Source: Vicinamibacteraceae bacterium (GTDB lineage Bacteria > Planctomycetota > Phycisphaerae > Phycisphaerales > UBA5793). Taken from it: a stretch of DNA of 47,259 nt. The stretch lies in assembly GCA_011525805.1 (NCBI GenBank), contig WYBR01000037.1, positions 1-47,259 on the forward strand, read 5' to 3'. Shown here piece after piece: positions 15,691 through 23,467 of the stretch. Under the pieces are notes generated by a model. It had not been told where the DNA came from. It did not search any database and saw nothing but the letters and a program-made list of their open reading frames with translations. Position 1 is the stretch's first letter. Each line of letters opens with the position of its first letter. The position numbers and the translations under genes are program-made.

Positions 15691-16157
15691 CAGTAGCCTG
15701 CGGCGGCAGCCGCAGGTTGCTTGCAAGGCGACTGCTGGAGGGCCAACGCCGCGCCTGCTCTCCTGCTCAACTCTCTCCTCTCTCGGTGCTTCGCCACGGG
15801 GCTTGGGTGGCATGGCGTCGCGCTTCCTTGGCCTGAGTCGTCCGAAGGCGCGTCGCTATGCGGAGCGTGCAAGTGCACACGAACGCCCCTGCCCGTTTGG
15901 CATAGCCAGGCGAAACACCAGGCCATGCCACACTCGAGAAGTGCCACCGTCATTGAGCACACCAAGTCTCAAGTCTCGCCGCGATTCCAGCGGAATCGTG
16001 CGGCCACCACCTGCCGCGTCCGGTATATTTGAGCGGCCGCCGGATCGTGGCCGGCGGACCGCTGCGACCCGGCGGCACGACCGGGCAATACCCCCTGGCG
16101 GGCGGGCGTTGAACCGGCGAACCCTGCCGCCTCGATCCTGCCGATGAGGTGAATGCC
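15691..16157. other. Intergenic region with several hairpins
   Basis: About 465 bases between the array and the DUF1800 gene. It holds a perfect 8-bp hairpin CCTGCGGC-GGCA-GCCGCAGG (15697-15716), a longer imperfect hairpin at 15895-15933, and a 7-bp hairpin CGATTCC-AGC-GGAATCG (15982-15998). A TATATT sequence at 16024-16029 might be a -10 element of the DUF1800 operon, but no -35 is recognisable. The minus-strand frame across this region is a composition artefact of the array. Confidence 0.5.
15895..15933. repeat. Imperfect inverted repeat
   Basis: Arms GTTTGGCATAGCCAGG (15895-15910) and CCAGGCCATGCCACAC (15918-15933) pair at 13 of 16 positions around a 7-base loop. Its length and isolation in non-coding DNA suggest a repeat-type element or structured RNA. 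Only one copy is seen in this window. Confidence 0.5.
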
Positions 16158-17690
16158 ATGAGCACTGCCGCAAGCAAATCCACTGCCGCCCTCCAAACCA
16201 CCGCCGCACTCAAGCCGCTCAAGCCTGCTGACTTCGGCCACTGGCAGGCGCATCACCTCCTTCGCCGGGCCGGGTTCGGAGGCTCGCCTGAGCAGGTGCG
16301 GCTGCTGGTTGAGTGGGGCCTCGATCGCAGCGTTGATCATCTCATCAACTTCGGCGCCGTGCCGGCCGAGGCGATCAAGGCCGACGACTTCCGCAGCGAC
16401 ATCATGCGGGCCCCCACTCCCGAGGAGCGCCTCGCCTTCCGCCAGGCGCAGCAGGCCCAGGATGAGGTCACGCTCGAACGCCTCCAGCGCCTGCGCCAGG
16501 AGCGCGAGCAGCAGGACAGGCGGCAGATGCGCTCGATGCAGCAGTGGTGGCTCAAGCGGATGATCGAGACGCCCCGGCCCCTCGAAGAGAAGATGACGCT
16601 CTTCTACCACGGCCACTTCGCCACGGGCTATCGCACGATCGAGAACAGTTACCACATGTTCCTCCAGAACCAGACCCTCCGCCGATTCGCAGTCGGCAAC
16701 TTCGCGGACCTGTGCTTTCAGATCATCCGCGATCCGGCGATGCTGGCCTACCTCGACAACAACGAGTCGCACCGACAGCAGCCCAACGAGAACCTCGCGC
16801 GCGAACTGATGGAACTCTTCACGCTCGGCGAGGGCAACACCTACACCGAAAGCGACATCAAAGAGGGCGCCCGCGCGCTCACCGGCTATTCCTTCGACGG
16901 CAACGAGTTCCTCTTCCGCAAGGACTTCCACGACGAGGGGCAGAAGCAGATTTTCGGCAAGCGCGGCACGTTCAACGGCGACGACTTCGTGAAGATGATC
17001 CTCGGCCGCACCACGTGCAGCGAGTTCATGTCGCTCAAACTCTACCGCTTCTTCGTGAACGACCTGCCCGAGGGGCCGGGCAGCGAGGCGCGGACGGTGA
17101 TTCTCGGCCTCGCGCAACTCATGCGGCAGCAAAAGTACAACATGGCGCCGGTGCTCGCGACGCTGTTCCGCTCGGCCCACTTCTACGACGAATCGAACAT
17201 GGCGAGCCAGATCAAGTCGCCCGTGCAACTGGTCGTCGAAGCGGTGCGGTCGCTGCGCACGCCGATTCTCGATCTCAACATCCTCGTCGACGCCCTCGAC
17301 CTGATGGGCCAGAGCATCTTCTATCCGCCTTCGGTGAAGGGGTGGGACGGCGGGCGGTCGTGGATCAACACCTCGACGCTCTTTGTGCGGCAGAACCTCC
17401 TCACGCACCTGCTCACGGGGCGCCTGCCCAGCGGCGTGGGCGGCTCGTCGATGCGCTCGTCCTACGACGCCATGCACCTGCTGGGGCACCTTGACCGGAA
17501 TGACGGCGAGTATGATCTCGATGAAGCGGTCAACTTCCTGCTCAAGTCGTGCCTCGGGCCGCGGCCGCTTGAGGCGCGGCGCCAGTCGCTGCTCGAGTTT
17601 GCGAAGAGCAACGGCGGACGGGTGAACAGTGAACTGGTGATCGGGATGCTGTGCCTGATCACGGCGATGCCGGAGTATCAGTTGTGTTGA
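16158..17690 (+). CDS. DUF1800 family protein
   Basis: 510 residues. The ATG at 16158 follows GAGGTGA by five bases; a GTG three codons earlier overlaps that site and is rejected. Family features include the opening HWQAHHLLRRAGFGGSPEQV (about residues 30-49), the helical middle with EEKMTLFYHGHFATG and ENLARELMELFTLGEG, and SVKGWDGGRSWINTSTL toward the end. A highly charged helix (about 90-125) may form a coiled coil. DUF1800 proteins are widespread in Planctomycetes and almost always precede a DUF1501 gene; their biochemical role is not established. No clear signal peptide. The next gene is 105 bases downstream across a repeat cluster, and the pair is very likely one unit. Confidence 0.92.
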   Translation: MSTAASKSTAALQTTAALKPLKPADFGHWQAHHLLRRAGFGGSPEQVRLLVEWGLDRSVDHLINFGAVPAEAIKADDFRSDIMRAPTPEERLAFRQAQQAQDEVTLERLQRLRQEREQQDRRQMRSMQQWWLKRMIETPRPLEEKMTLFYHGHFATGYRTIENSYHMFLQNQTLRRFAVGNFADLCFQIIRDPAMLAYLDNNESHRQQPNENLARELMELFTLGEGNTYTESDIKEGARALTGYSFDGNEFLFRKDFHDEGQKQIFGKRGTFNGDDFVKMILGRTTCSEFMSLKLYRFFVNDLPEGPGSEARTVILGLAQLMRQQKYNMAPVLATLFRSAHFYDESNMASQIKSPVQLVVEAVRSLRTPILDLNILVDALDLMGQSIFYPPSVKGWDGGRSWINTSTLFVRQNLLTHLLTGRLPSGVGGSSMRSSYDAMHLLGHLDRNDGEYDLDEAVNFLLKSCLGPRPLEARRQSLLEFAKSNGGRVNSELVIGMLCLITAMPEYQLC

Positions 17691-17694
17691 GGGA

Positions 17695-17777
17695 GATGCA
17701 TTCTGCGATTCGCAGATGCATCCCACGATTCGCGGGTGCATCCCACGATTCGCTCGAAGACTCGCTCATCGTGGGCG
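17695..17777. repeat. Cluster of the dispersed hairpin repeat
   Basis: Three tandem 20-base units (17695-17714, 17715-17734, 17735-17754), with consensus GATGCATCCCACGATTCGCG, are followed by CTCATCGTGGGCG at 17765-17777, which can pair with the CCCACGAT of the last two units. Same family as the copies at 4649, 12577 and 20911. It lies between the DUF1800 stop and the DUF1501 start. Confidence 0.85.
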
Positions 17778-17795
17778 TATGAGTGAAAGGAACTG

Positions 17796-19085
17796 ATGAT
17801 GTGCCAGGACCATGCCTATACGCGACGGGTGTTTCTCCAGAAGGGGCTGACGATGGTTTCGGCCGCGACGACCGTGCCCTACTTCATCCAGGCGTCGGCG
17901 TACGGACTGACCAATCCCTTCGACACGATGCTCACCTCCTCGATCGCCGGCAAGCCCCAGGAGCGCATCCTCGTCGTGGTCCAACTCGGCGGAGGCAACG
18001 ACGGGCTCAACACTGTCATCCCCTTCGGCGATGACGACTACTACCGGGCTCGGCCCAACATCGGCATCCCCGCCAACAACGTTCTGCGATTCGGCGACGC
18101 CGACGGGCTGGGCCTGCATCCCAACCTCGCCGGGTTCAAGGAACTGCACGACAACGGCCTGCTCAGCACCGTGCAGGGCGTGGGCTATCCCAACCCCAAC
18201 CGCTCGCACTTCACTTCGATGGACATCTGGCACACGGCCGATCCGCGGCAGCCTTCGGGCAACGGGTGGATCGGGCGCTACTTCGACAACACCTGCAACG
18301 GCACGCCGGAGCCAAACGCGGCGATCGCCATCGGCCGCGAGGCGCCCAAGGCGATGATCGGTCAGATCAACAAGCCCGTCTCCTTCGAGACGGCCGACCT
18401 CTTCCGCTGGATCGGCAAGGACCTCCACGAGTCGCTCGACAAGCCCTACGAGGAGATCAACCGCGGCGGCGATGAGATCGAAGGCGTCAAGGACGGCACG
18501 CAACTCGAGTTCCTCACCCGCACCGCTCTCAACGCCCAGATCGCCAGCGACCAGATCCGCGCGGCGGTGCGCATCCGGCCGCTGGTCGAGTATCCGCGCA
18601 ATCCGCTCGGCCAGCAGTTGCAGATGGTGGCGGCGATGATCCGGGCGGAACTGCCCACGCGCGTCTACTACGTCTCGATGGGAGGCTTCGACACCCACGC
18701 CGGCCAGCCCGGAGCCCATGCCAACCTCATGACGCAACTCGGCTCGGCCATCCTCGCGTTCACGAAGGACCTCAAGGCGCAGGGCAACGACGGCCGCGTG
18801 CTCACCATGACTTTCAGCGAGTTCGGCCGGCGCGTCAAACAGAACGCCTCGCAGGGGACCGACCACGGCACCGCGGCGCCGATGTTCCTCGTCGGGCCGA
18901 TGGTCCGGCCGGGCGTGCTCGGCTACCACCCCTCGCTCACCGATCTCGACCAGGGCGATCTCAAGTTCAGCGTCGACTTCCGCAGCGTCTACGCGGCGGT
19001 GCTCGAGTCGTGGCTGAAGACCGACAGCCGGCCCGTGCTCAAGGGCGCCTTCAAGCCGGCGCTGCTCTTCAATAAGAACGTGTGA
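17796..19085 (+). CDS. DUF1501 family protein with Tat signal
   Basis: 429 residues. AAAGGAAC precedes the ATG at 17796; a second ATG follows immediately. The N-terminus has a twin-arginine motif, TRRVFLQ (residues 9-15), then a hydrophobic stretch LTMVSAATTVPYFIQASA, so the folded protein is probably exported by Tat. DUF1501 has an alkaline-phosphatase/sulfatase-like fold. Recognisable blocks are RILVVVQLGGGNDGLNTVIP (near 56-75), GGFDTHAGQPGAHANLM and TFSEFGRRVKQNASQGTDHG. The catalytic role is unproven. It forms the usual pair with DUF1800, and a four-cysteine-module protein begins 44 bases downstream, suggesting one operon. Confidence 0.93.
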   Translation: MMCQDHAYTRRVFLQKGLTMVSAATTVPYFIQASAYGLTNPFDTMLTSSIAGKPQERILVVVQLGGGNDGLNTVIPFGDDDYYRARPNIGIPANNVLRFGDADGLGLHPNLAGFKELHDNGLLSTVQGVGYPNPNRSHFTSMDIWHTADPRQPSGNGWIGRYFDNTCNGTPEPNAAIAIGREAPKAMIGQINKPVSFETADLFRWIGKDLHESLDKPYEEINRGGDEIEGVKDGTQLEFLTRTALNAQIASDQIRAAVRIRPLVEYPRNPLGQQLQMVAAMIRAELPTRVYYVSMGGFDTHAGQPGAHANLMTQLGSAILAFTKDLKAQGNDGRVLTMTFSEFGRRVKQNASQGTDHGTAAPMFLVGPMVRPGVLGYHPSLTDLDQGDLKFSVDFRSVYAAVLESWLKTDSRPVLKGAFKPALLFNKNV

Positions 19086-19129
19086 GCGAGCGCTTCGACG
19101 CGCTGCGAAGACAGTGAGGGGGCTTGATC

Positions 19130-20047
19130 ATGCGGACGCAATCATGGACGGGTCTGGCGGTGCTGGCGTTGAGCGCCTCGGTCGCGGGCGCTCAGATCTG
19201 CTTCTACGGCGGGGACAACGACTTTCGCAACGCCATGCCGTCGGAGCGCAACACGCAGATTGACGCGGCGTGGACCTTCGACGACTTTGACTGGCCGGGC
19301 GGCGTGGTCAGAAGCGTCCGCGGGATGTACCTGGCCGAGTTCTGGCCCGCGCCCGTCGCCGGCGACATCGCGATCCATCGCGGCATGGGCGAGGGCGAGT
19401 GGGGCGAGCGCCTCATCCAGATCAGAGACATCACCGAACTCGAATGGACGCTGATCGATTCCTTCTTCTACATCTATGAACTCGAGTTGAACCTGTCGTT
19501 CTATCTCGGACCGGGCACGTATCACATCGGCGTGCGGCCCGTGGGCACTGGCGGCGATCAGAGCGCCATGCTGCTGACCACCAGCGGTCGCAACTCGCAG
19601 GGTTCGCCGATCGGCAACGACAACGCGTTCTTCCAGTCCGATTACTTCGGATTCCCCGTGCCCACGGCCGTGTCGAATCTCTTCGGTCCGGGGACGTGGG
19701 ACTTCTCCATCGGCGTGTGCGGCGTCGAGGCGTTTGAGTTGGCGTTGGAAGGCGAGTGTCCGGGCGTGATGCGAGCGTCGGTGCGCGGCGCGACACCGGA
19801 CGGACGGGTCGCGCTGATTGCCTCGGCGCCCGGCGGCTGCGGCGGTCAGACGGTCATTCCCCCCGGCCTGCCCTGCGCGGGCGCAATCCTGCCCGTGCGC
19901 GGCGCATCACTGATTCGCATCCTGACGGCGGATGGGGATGGGCGCGCTTCTCTCAGCGGATCCGTCGGCGCGCCGGCCTGCGGTCGGGTGTGCCTCGTCG
20001 CGCTTGACGCGGCCACGTGCGAAGTCAGCAACGCCGCCCCGCTCTGA
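19130..20047 (+). CDS. Exported protein with C-terminal four-cysteine module
   Basis: 305 residues. The ATG at 19130 follows GAGGGGG by eight bases; an in-frame TTG six bases upstream is rejected. A signal peptide is clear: MRTQSWTG, then LAVLALSASVAGA and cleavage before QICFYGG. The body (about residues 22-205) is rich in aromatic and acidic residues with beta-type stretches such as LSFYLGPGTYHIGVRPV, and looks like a jelly-roll-like domain; I cannot name it. The last ~97 residues are the shared module: CPGVMRASVRGATPDGRVA, IPPGLPC, ACGRVCLVALDAATC and SNA. This copy has two extra cysteines (GGCGG and RVC). It sits 44 bases after DUF1501 and is probably co-transcribed with it. Confidence 0.82.
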   Translation: MRTQSWTGLAVLALSASVAGAQICFYGGDNDFRNAMPSERNTQIDAAWTFDDFDWPGGVVRSVRGMYLAEFWPAPVAGDIAIHRGMGEGEWGERLIQIRDITELEWTLIDSFFYIYELELNLSFYLGPGTYHIGVRPVGTGGDQSAMLLTTSGRNSQGSPIGNDNAFFQSDYFGFPVPTAVSNLFGPGTWDFSIGVCGVEAFELALEGECPGVMRASVRGATPDGRVALIASAPGGCGGQTVIPPGLPCAGAILPVRGASLIRILTADGDGRASLSGSVGAPACGRVCLVALDAATCEVSNAAPL

Positions 20048-20115
20048 CGCTCGCTCGATCTCTGACGGCGAGCAGACTGACGCGACGGCGAGTGCGGTCG
20101 CAAGTCGGCGCGCTC

Positions 20116-20823
20116 TCACCGCACTGATGAGGCCGAGATGTTGACGACCTGCACGAGCGGCGCTTCCTCTTCATCCGCCTCGGTCGCGTCTTCGGCGGCG
20201 ATCAGTTCGCCCTCTTCCGTCACGATGGGGTGATGAGCGACCGCTTCTGCCGGCGGCCCGACTCCATCATCCTCTTCAGTGCCTTCTCTGCGCTCTGGGC
20301 GATCACTGCGGTGAGTTTCTTCGGCCGCCTCGCTCTGCGGGAGAAGGCCGATGAAGATGAGGACCGCCCCCGCGAGGATGGCCCAGAGGCGCGTCGGGCC
20401 GCTCGCCAGGCGCCGCAGCCAGGAGTCCTTCACGACCGGCGGCTCCGTCGGCGTCGGCGGGGGGAGCGTCTCGCGGATCCAGTGATCGACGTGGGCGTCG
20501 AGTTCAACGCCCATCAGGCCGATGGGCTGGACCGTCTCGGGCACGAGGTTGAGTTGCGCGGCCGCGAGGCGCCGCACCAGCATCGGATCCGCTTCGTCGA
20601 TCGCTTCGAGGAAGGTTTCGTAGGCCTGCAGGCGGGCGACGGCGTCGGCCTCGAGCGCGGCGAGGCGGTCGCGGTGAAAGCGGATCTGCGCGAGGTCATC
20701 GGCAGGCGCGATGAGCATCACTGCCGCCACGAGCAGCGCCCCCGCAAGGAGGTAGGGCCAGCCGGCGTCGAAAGGGAGCGCCGGCAACGGGCGAGATCGG
20801 ACTGTCGCGTCGTCGTGCATCAT
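20116..20823 (-). CDS. Small membrane protein of unknown function
   Basis: 235 residues from the first of two consecutive ATGs at 20823/20820. The frame is open to 20910, but the added part would be encoded partly near the repeat cluster and is unconserved-looking. No clear ribosome binding site. Two predicted membrane segments, about residues 22-40 (WPYLLAGALLVAAVMLIAP) and 146-162 (LWAILAGAVLIFIGLLP), flank a helical charged region (about 43-95) that could form a coiled coil. The C-terminal ~70 residues are very acidic (EEDD, EADEEEA). I do not recognise a family. Convergent with the module protein at 20047; the coding call rests on the coherent membrane topology. Confidence 0.65.
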   Translation of the reverse strand: MMHDDATVRSRPLPALPFDAGWPYLLAGALLVAAVMLIAPADDLAQIRFHRDRLAALEADAVARLQAYETFLEAIDEADPMLVRRLAAAQLNLVPETVQPIGLMGVELDAHVDHWIRETLPPPTPTEPPVVKDSWLRRLASGPTRLWAILAGAVLIFIGLLPQSEAAEETHRSDRPERREGTEEDDGVGPPAEAVAHHPIVTEEGELIAAEDATEADEEEAPLVQVVNISASSVR

Positions 20824-20910
20824 GCGCGCAATCAGTTTTCTATCGGCGGGGTCGAAGCGCGGCCGTGAAAGATGGGCCGAGGAGCATCCCGCGACTCGCG
20901 TCAAACGCAC

Positions 20911-20977
20911 CCCACGATTCGCAGAGCCTCATCGTGGGCGTGGATGTACCGCACCATTCGCAGAGCCTCATCGTGGG
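20911..20977. repeat. Two tandem copies of the dispersed hairpin repeat
   Basis: Copy one, 20911-20938, has perfect arms CCCACGAT and ATCGTGGG around TCGCAGAGCCTC. Copy two, 20950-20977, keeps ATCGTGGG but has CGCACCAT on the left. A degenerate third piece (ATCCCGCGACTCGCG) is near 20886. The cluster lies between divergent genes, ~25 bases before the HAD start. Confidence 0.85.
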
Positions 20978-20986
20978 TGTGCATTC

Positions 20987-20992
20987 TAGAAT
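20987..20992 (+). promoter_or_regulatory. Candidate -10 box of the HAD phosphatase gene
   Basis: TAGAAT lies nine bases before the ATG at 21002, and no Shine-Dalgarno is present. It would give a leader of only a few bases. No -35 match is evident; the hairpin repeats occupy that region. Confidence 0.35.
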
Positions 20993-21001
20993 CATCCGCG
21001 C

Positions 21002-21886
21002 ATGCCCATCCCCTACCGACTCCTCGCGCTCGACCTCGATGGCACGCTCCTCGACGCCGCCAGCCGCCTCAGCCCCGCCAACCGCGCGGCCGTGGGCCGG
21101 GCGATCGACGCCGGTCTTGAGGTGGTCGTCTGCACCGGCCGGGGCTTTGCCGAGTGTCGACATGTGCTTGACGATCTCACCATGGCCGGCGCCGCGGTCG
21201 TCGCGGGCGGCGCCATGACCGTGCAACTCCCCTCAGGTGAAACCCTGCATCGCAGCGCGATGCCCGCCGACCTGGTGCGCGAGGTCTCGCGCATCCTCAA
21301 CGCCGCGACCGGACACTACGTTTTGCTCCTCAAGGACCGTTCCGCCACGGGCGTGGACTACGTCCTCCTCGGCGACGGCCGGGTCGATGCGGCCAGCGAG
21401 TGGTGGTTTAACCAGGTGCCCGTCGCGGTGCAGCGGGCCGAGCGCTTCGAGGATGATCCGCATCCGGACGAGACGATCCGCCTGGGCATCGTGACGACGG
21501 CGCGCGAGATGAAGCGCCTCGGAGCCCGGGTGGTCGAGGAGTTCGGCCGGCGGACCTTCGTCCACCACTTCCCCGTCATCAACTCCGACGGCAACGGCCG
21601 TCACCTCGCCGACAACGCGATCCACCTCATGGAGATCTTCAATGCCGAGACGAACAAGTGGTCGGCGATCAGCGCCCTGGCGGCGCAGCGCGGCGTCGCG
21701 GCCGGGCAGATCGCCGCGATCGGCGACGAGATCAACGACGTGGCGATGATCCGACACGCCGGCCTGGGCGTCGCCATGGGCAACGCCATCGACCCCATCA
21801 AGCAGGTCGCCGACCGCATCACCCTCGACCAGGCCGAGGACGGCGTGGCGCACGCGATCGAGCAGATTCTCGCGGGAGCGTGGTGA
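21002..21886 (+). CDS. HAD-superfamily Cof-type hydrolase
   Basis: 294 residues. Cytosolic phosphatases of this type act on sugar phosphates, flavin mononucleotide and similar small substrates. The four HAD motifs are visible: LALDLDGTLLD with Asp11 and Asp13 (nucleophile and acid), VVCTGRGF, Lys in ETNKWSAISAL, and GDEINDVAMIRHAG (about 241-254) for magnesium. A large cap domain fills the middle, as in the Cof subfamily. The start ATG lacks a ribosome binding site but has TAGAAT just upstream. The substrate cannot be told from sequence. Followed after 109 bases by the MoaD-like gene. Confidence 0.93.
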   Translation: MPIPYRLLALDLDGTLLDAASRLSPANRAAVGRAIDAGLEVVVCTGRGFAECRHVLDDLTMAGAAVVAGGAMTVQLPSGETLHRSAMPADLVREVSRILNAATGHYVLLLKDRSATGVDYVLLGDGRVDAASEWWFNQVPVAVQRAERFEDDPHPDETIRLGIVTTAREMKRLGARVVEEFGRRTFVHHFPVINSDGNGRHLADNAIHLMEIFNAETNKWSAISALAAQRGVAAGQIAAIGDEINDVAMIRHAGLGVAMGNAIDPIKQVADRITLDQAEDGVAHAIEQILAGAW

Positions 21887-21995
21887 GGCGTCGCGGTAGA
21901 GTCCGGCCGCCGCGCTGACTGAGCCGCGCGGGGAGACGGCCCGGCGGCGGGCATGCGAGTATCCTTGGAGCGTCCGGGGCCGGAGGAAGCCGCGC

Positions 21996-22277
21996 ATGGC
22001 GAGCGTCGCGTTGACGAAGCATCTGCACCGCTTCTTTCCCTCCCTGGCGCCGTCGGCGCCGATCGAGATCCAGGCCGGCAGCGTCGCGGAACTCATCGGC
22101 GCGCTCGACGCCCGCTTTCCCGGCCTCGCGGGATACCTCTGCGACGATTCGGGGTCGCTGCGGCCGCACGTCAATGTTTTTGTGGACGGCCGCCCGATCC
22201 GGGACCGTCTCGGACTGACGGATGCGCTGGACGCGGCGTCCGCGGTCCACGTCATGCAGGCGCTTTCCGGCGGCTGA
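21996..22277 (+). CDS. MoaD/ThiS-like sulfur-carrier protein
   Basis: 93 residues with the ubiquitin-like fold signature: a short N-terminal strand (ASVALTKHLHRFF), VAELIGALDARFPGLAGYL, then VNVFVDGRPIRD, and the C-terminal QALSGG. The terminal Gly-Gly is the residue pair that is adenylated and converted to a thiocarboxylate in MoaD, ThiS and related carriers. GGAGGAA lies eight bases before the ATG. No ThiF/MoeB activating enzyme, MoaE or ThiG is in the window, so the pathway is unknown. The Asp-box propeller gene begins 45 bases downstream. Family call secure, role open. Confidence 0.88.
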   Translation: MASVALTKHLHRFFPSLAPSAPIEIQAGSVAELIGALDARFPGLAGYLCDDSGSLRPHVNVFVDGRPIRDRLGLTDALDAASAVHVMQALSGG

Positions 22278-22322
22278 CCGCCCCTTCACGCAAACCCATC
22301 GCTCATCACCCGGAGAAACAAC

Positions 22323-23444
22323 ATGGCGCAACGCGGCGACACGCTCCTCCTCGGCACGCGCAAAGGACTCTTTCTCTTCGAGCGGCGCGGCGGCGACTGG
22401 AAGCCCGCCGGCGTCTCTTTCCTCGGCATCCCCATCTCTTTCGCAATGATCGACCCGCGCACCGGCGTCCTCTGGGCCGGACAGGACCACGGCCACTGGG
22501 GCTGCAAACTCTCGCGCTCGCGCGACCGCGGCCGGACGTGGGAGGAAGTGGCGGCGCCGAAGTATCCGGAGGGCGAGGTGATCAAGAACTCGATGATGAG
22601 CGTCGATCCGAAGGCGCCCGAGAAGCCCGCGACGCTCCGATACATCTGGTGCATCGCGCCGGGGGCCGCCGATGAGCCGCAGCGTCTGTACATCGGGACG
22701 GAGCCGGGGGGTCTGTTTGTGAGCGACGACGGCGGCGAAACGTGGGCGCTCAACCGGCCGCTGTGGGACCATCCCTCGCGCCTCGCGGGGCAGTGGTTCG
22801 GCGGCGGGCGCGACCACGCCGGCATCCACTCCATCATCGTCGATCCGACCAACCGCAAGCGCCTGCTCGTGGGCATCAGTTGCGCGGGCACGTTTGAGAC
22901 GACGGACGGCGGCGCGTCGTGGACGGTGCGCAACACGGGGCTGAAGTCGAGTTTCCTCCCCGAGCCGAATCCGGAAGTGGGCCACGACCCGCACTTCGTC
23001 GCCATGTGCTCCGCCAGCACGAAACACCTCTGGCAGCAGAATCACTGCGGCATCTGGAAGAGCGAGGACGGCGCACGGACGTGGGCGAACGTCTCGGAGA
23101 ACGGCGGGCCGGCGAACTTCGGCTTCGCCATCGCCGTCGATGAGAAAGACCCGCAGGCCGCGTGGGTGGCGCCGGCGGTCTCCGACGAGTGCCGCGTCGC
23201 GGTCGGCGGCGCCCTGTGCATCAGTCGCACGACCGACGGCGGGCGGACGTGGAAGGCGCTGCGCGAGGGACTGCCGCAGGAGCAGTGCTACGACGTCGTC
23301 TTCCGCCACTCGCTGGACAAGGCCGGCGACCGCCTCGCCTTCGGCACGACGACGGGCAACGTCTACTGGTCGGACGACCGCGGCGAACGATGGCGCTGCC
23401 TGGGCTGCCACTTCCCGCTCGTCTACTCGCTCCGCTTCGCCTGA
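22323..23444 (+). CDS. BNR/Asp-box beta-propeller protein (sialidase-like)
   Basis: 373 residues with six Asp-box motifs of the form S/T-x-D-x-G-x-T/S-W: SRDRGRTW, SDDGGETW, TTDGGASW, SEDGARTW, TTDGGRTW and SDDRGERW. They are spread over the protein and suggest a six-bladed propeller. No signal peptide is visible and the start (MAQRGDTLLLGTRKGLFLFERR) is typical of uncharacterised intracellular WD40/YVTN/BNR-like proteins. Sialidase activity is not supported, because the arginine triad and RIP motif are not evident. GGAGA precedes the ATG. It forms a tight pair with the MoaD-like gene and converges on the sugar transferase gene, 23 bases away. Confidence 0.87.
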   Translation: MAQRGDTLLLGTRKGLFLFERRGGDWKPAGVSFLGIPISFAMIDPRTGVLWAGQDHGHWGCKLSRSRDRGRTWEEVAAPKYPEGEVIKNSMMSVDPKAPEKPATLRYIWCIAPGAADEPQRLYIGTEPGGLFVSDDGGETWALNRPLWDHPSRLAGQWFGGGRDHAGIHSIIVDPTNRKRLLVGISCAGTFETTDGGASWTVRNTGLKSSFLPEPNPEVGHDPHFVAMCSASTKHLWQQNHCGIWKSEDGARTWANVSENGGPANFGFAIAVDEKDPQAAWVAPAVSDECRVAVGGALCISRTTDGGRTWKALREGLPQEQCYDVVFRHSLDKAGDRLAFGTTTGNVYWSDDRGERWRCLGCHFPLVYSLRFA

Positions 23445-23467
23445 CGGGCGCGGGACGGCTGAGCGGA

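Noticed and set aside
15408-15965. 185-codon minus-strand frame through the heptamer array
   Set aside because: It is made of Ser-Pro-Lys-Pro type repeats generated by the array and overlaps the conserved N-terminus of the sugar dehydrogenase in another frame.
22323-23444. Calling the Asp-box protein a sialidase
   Set aside because: Asp boxes occur in many propellers; no catalytic arginine triad, RIP motif or export signal is visible.
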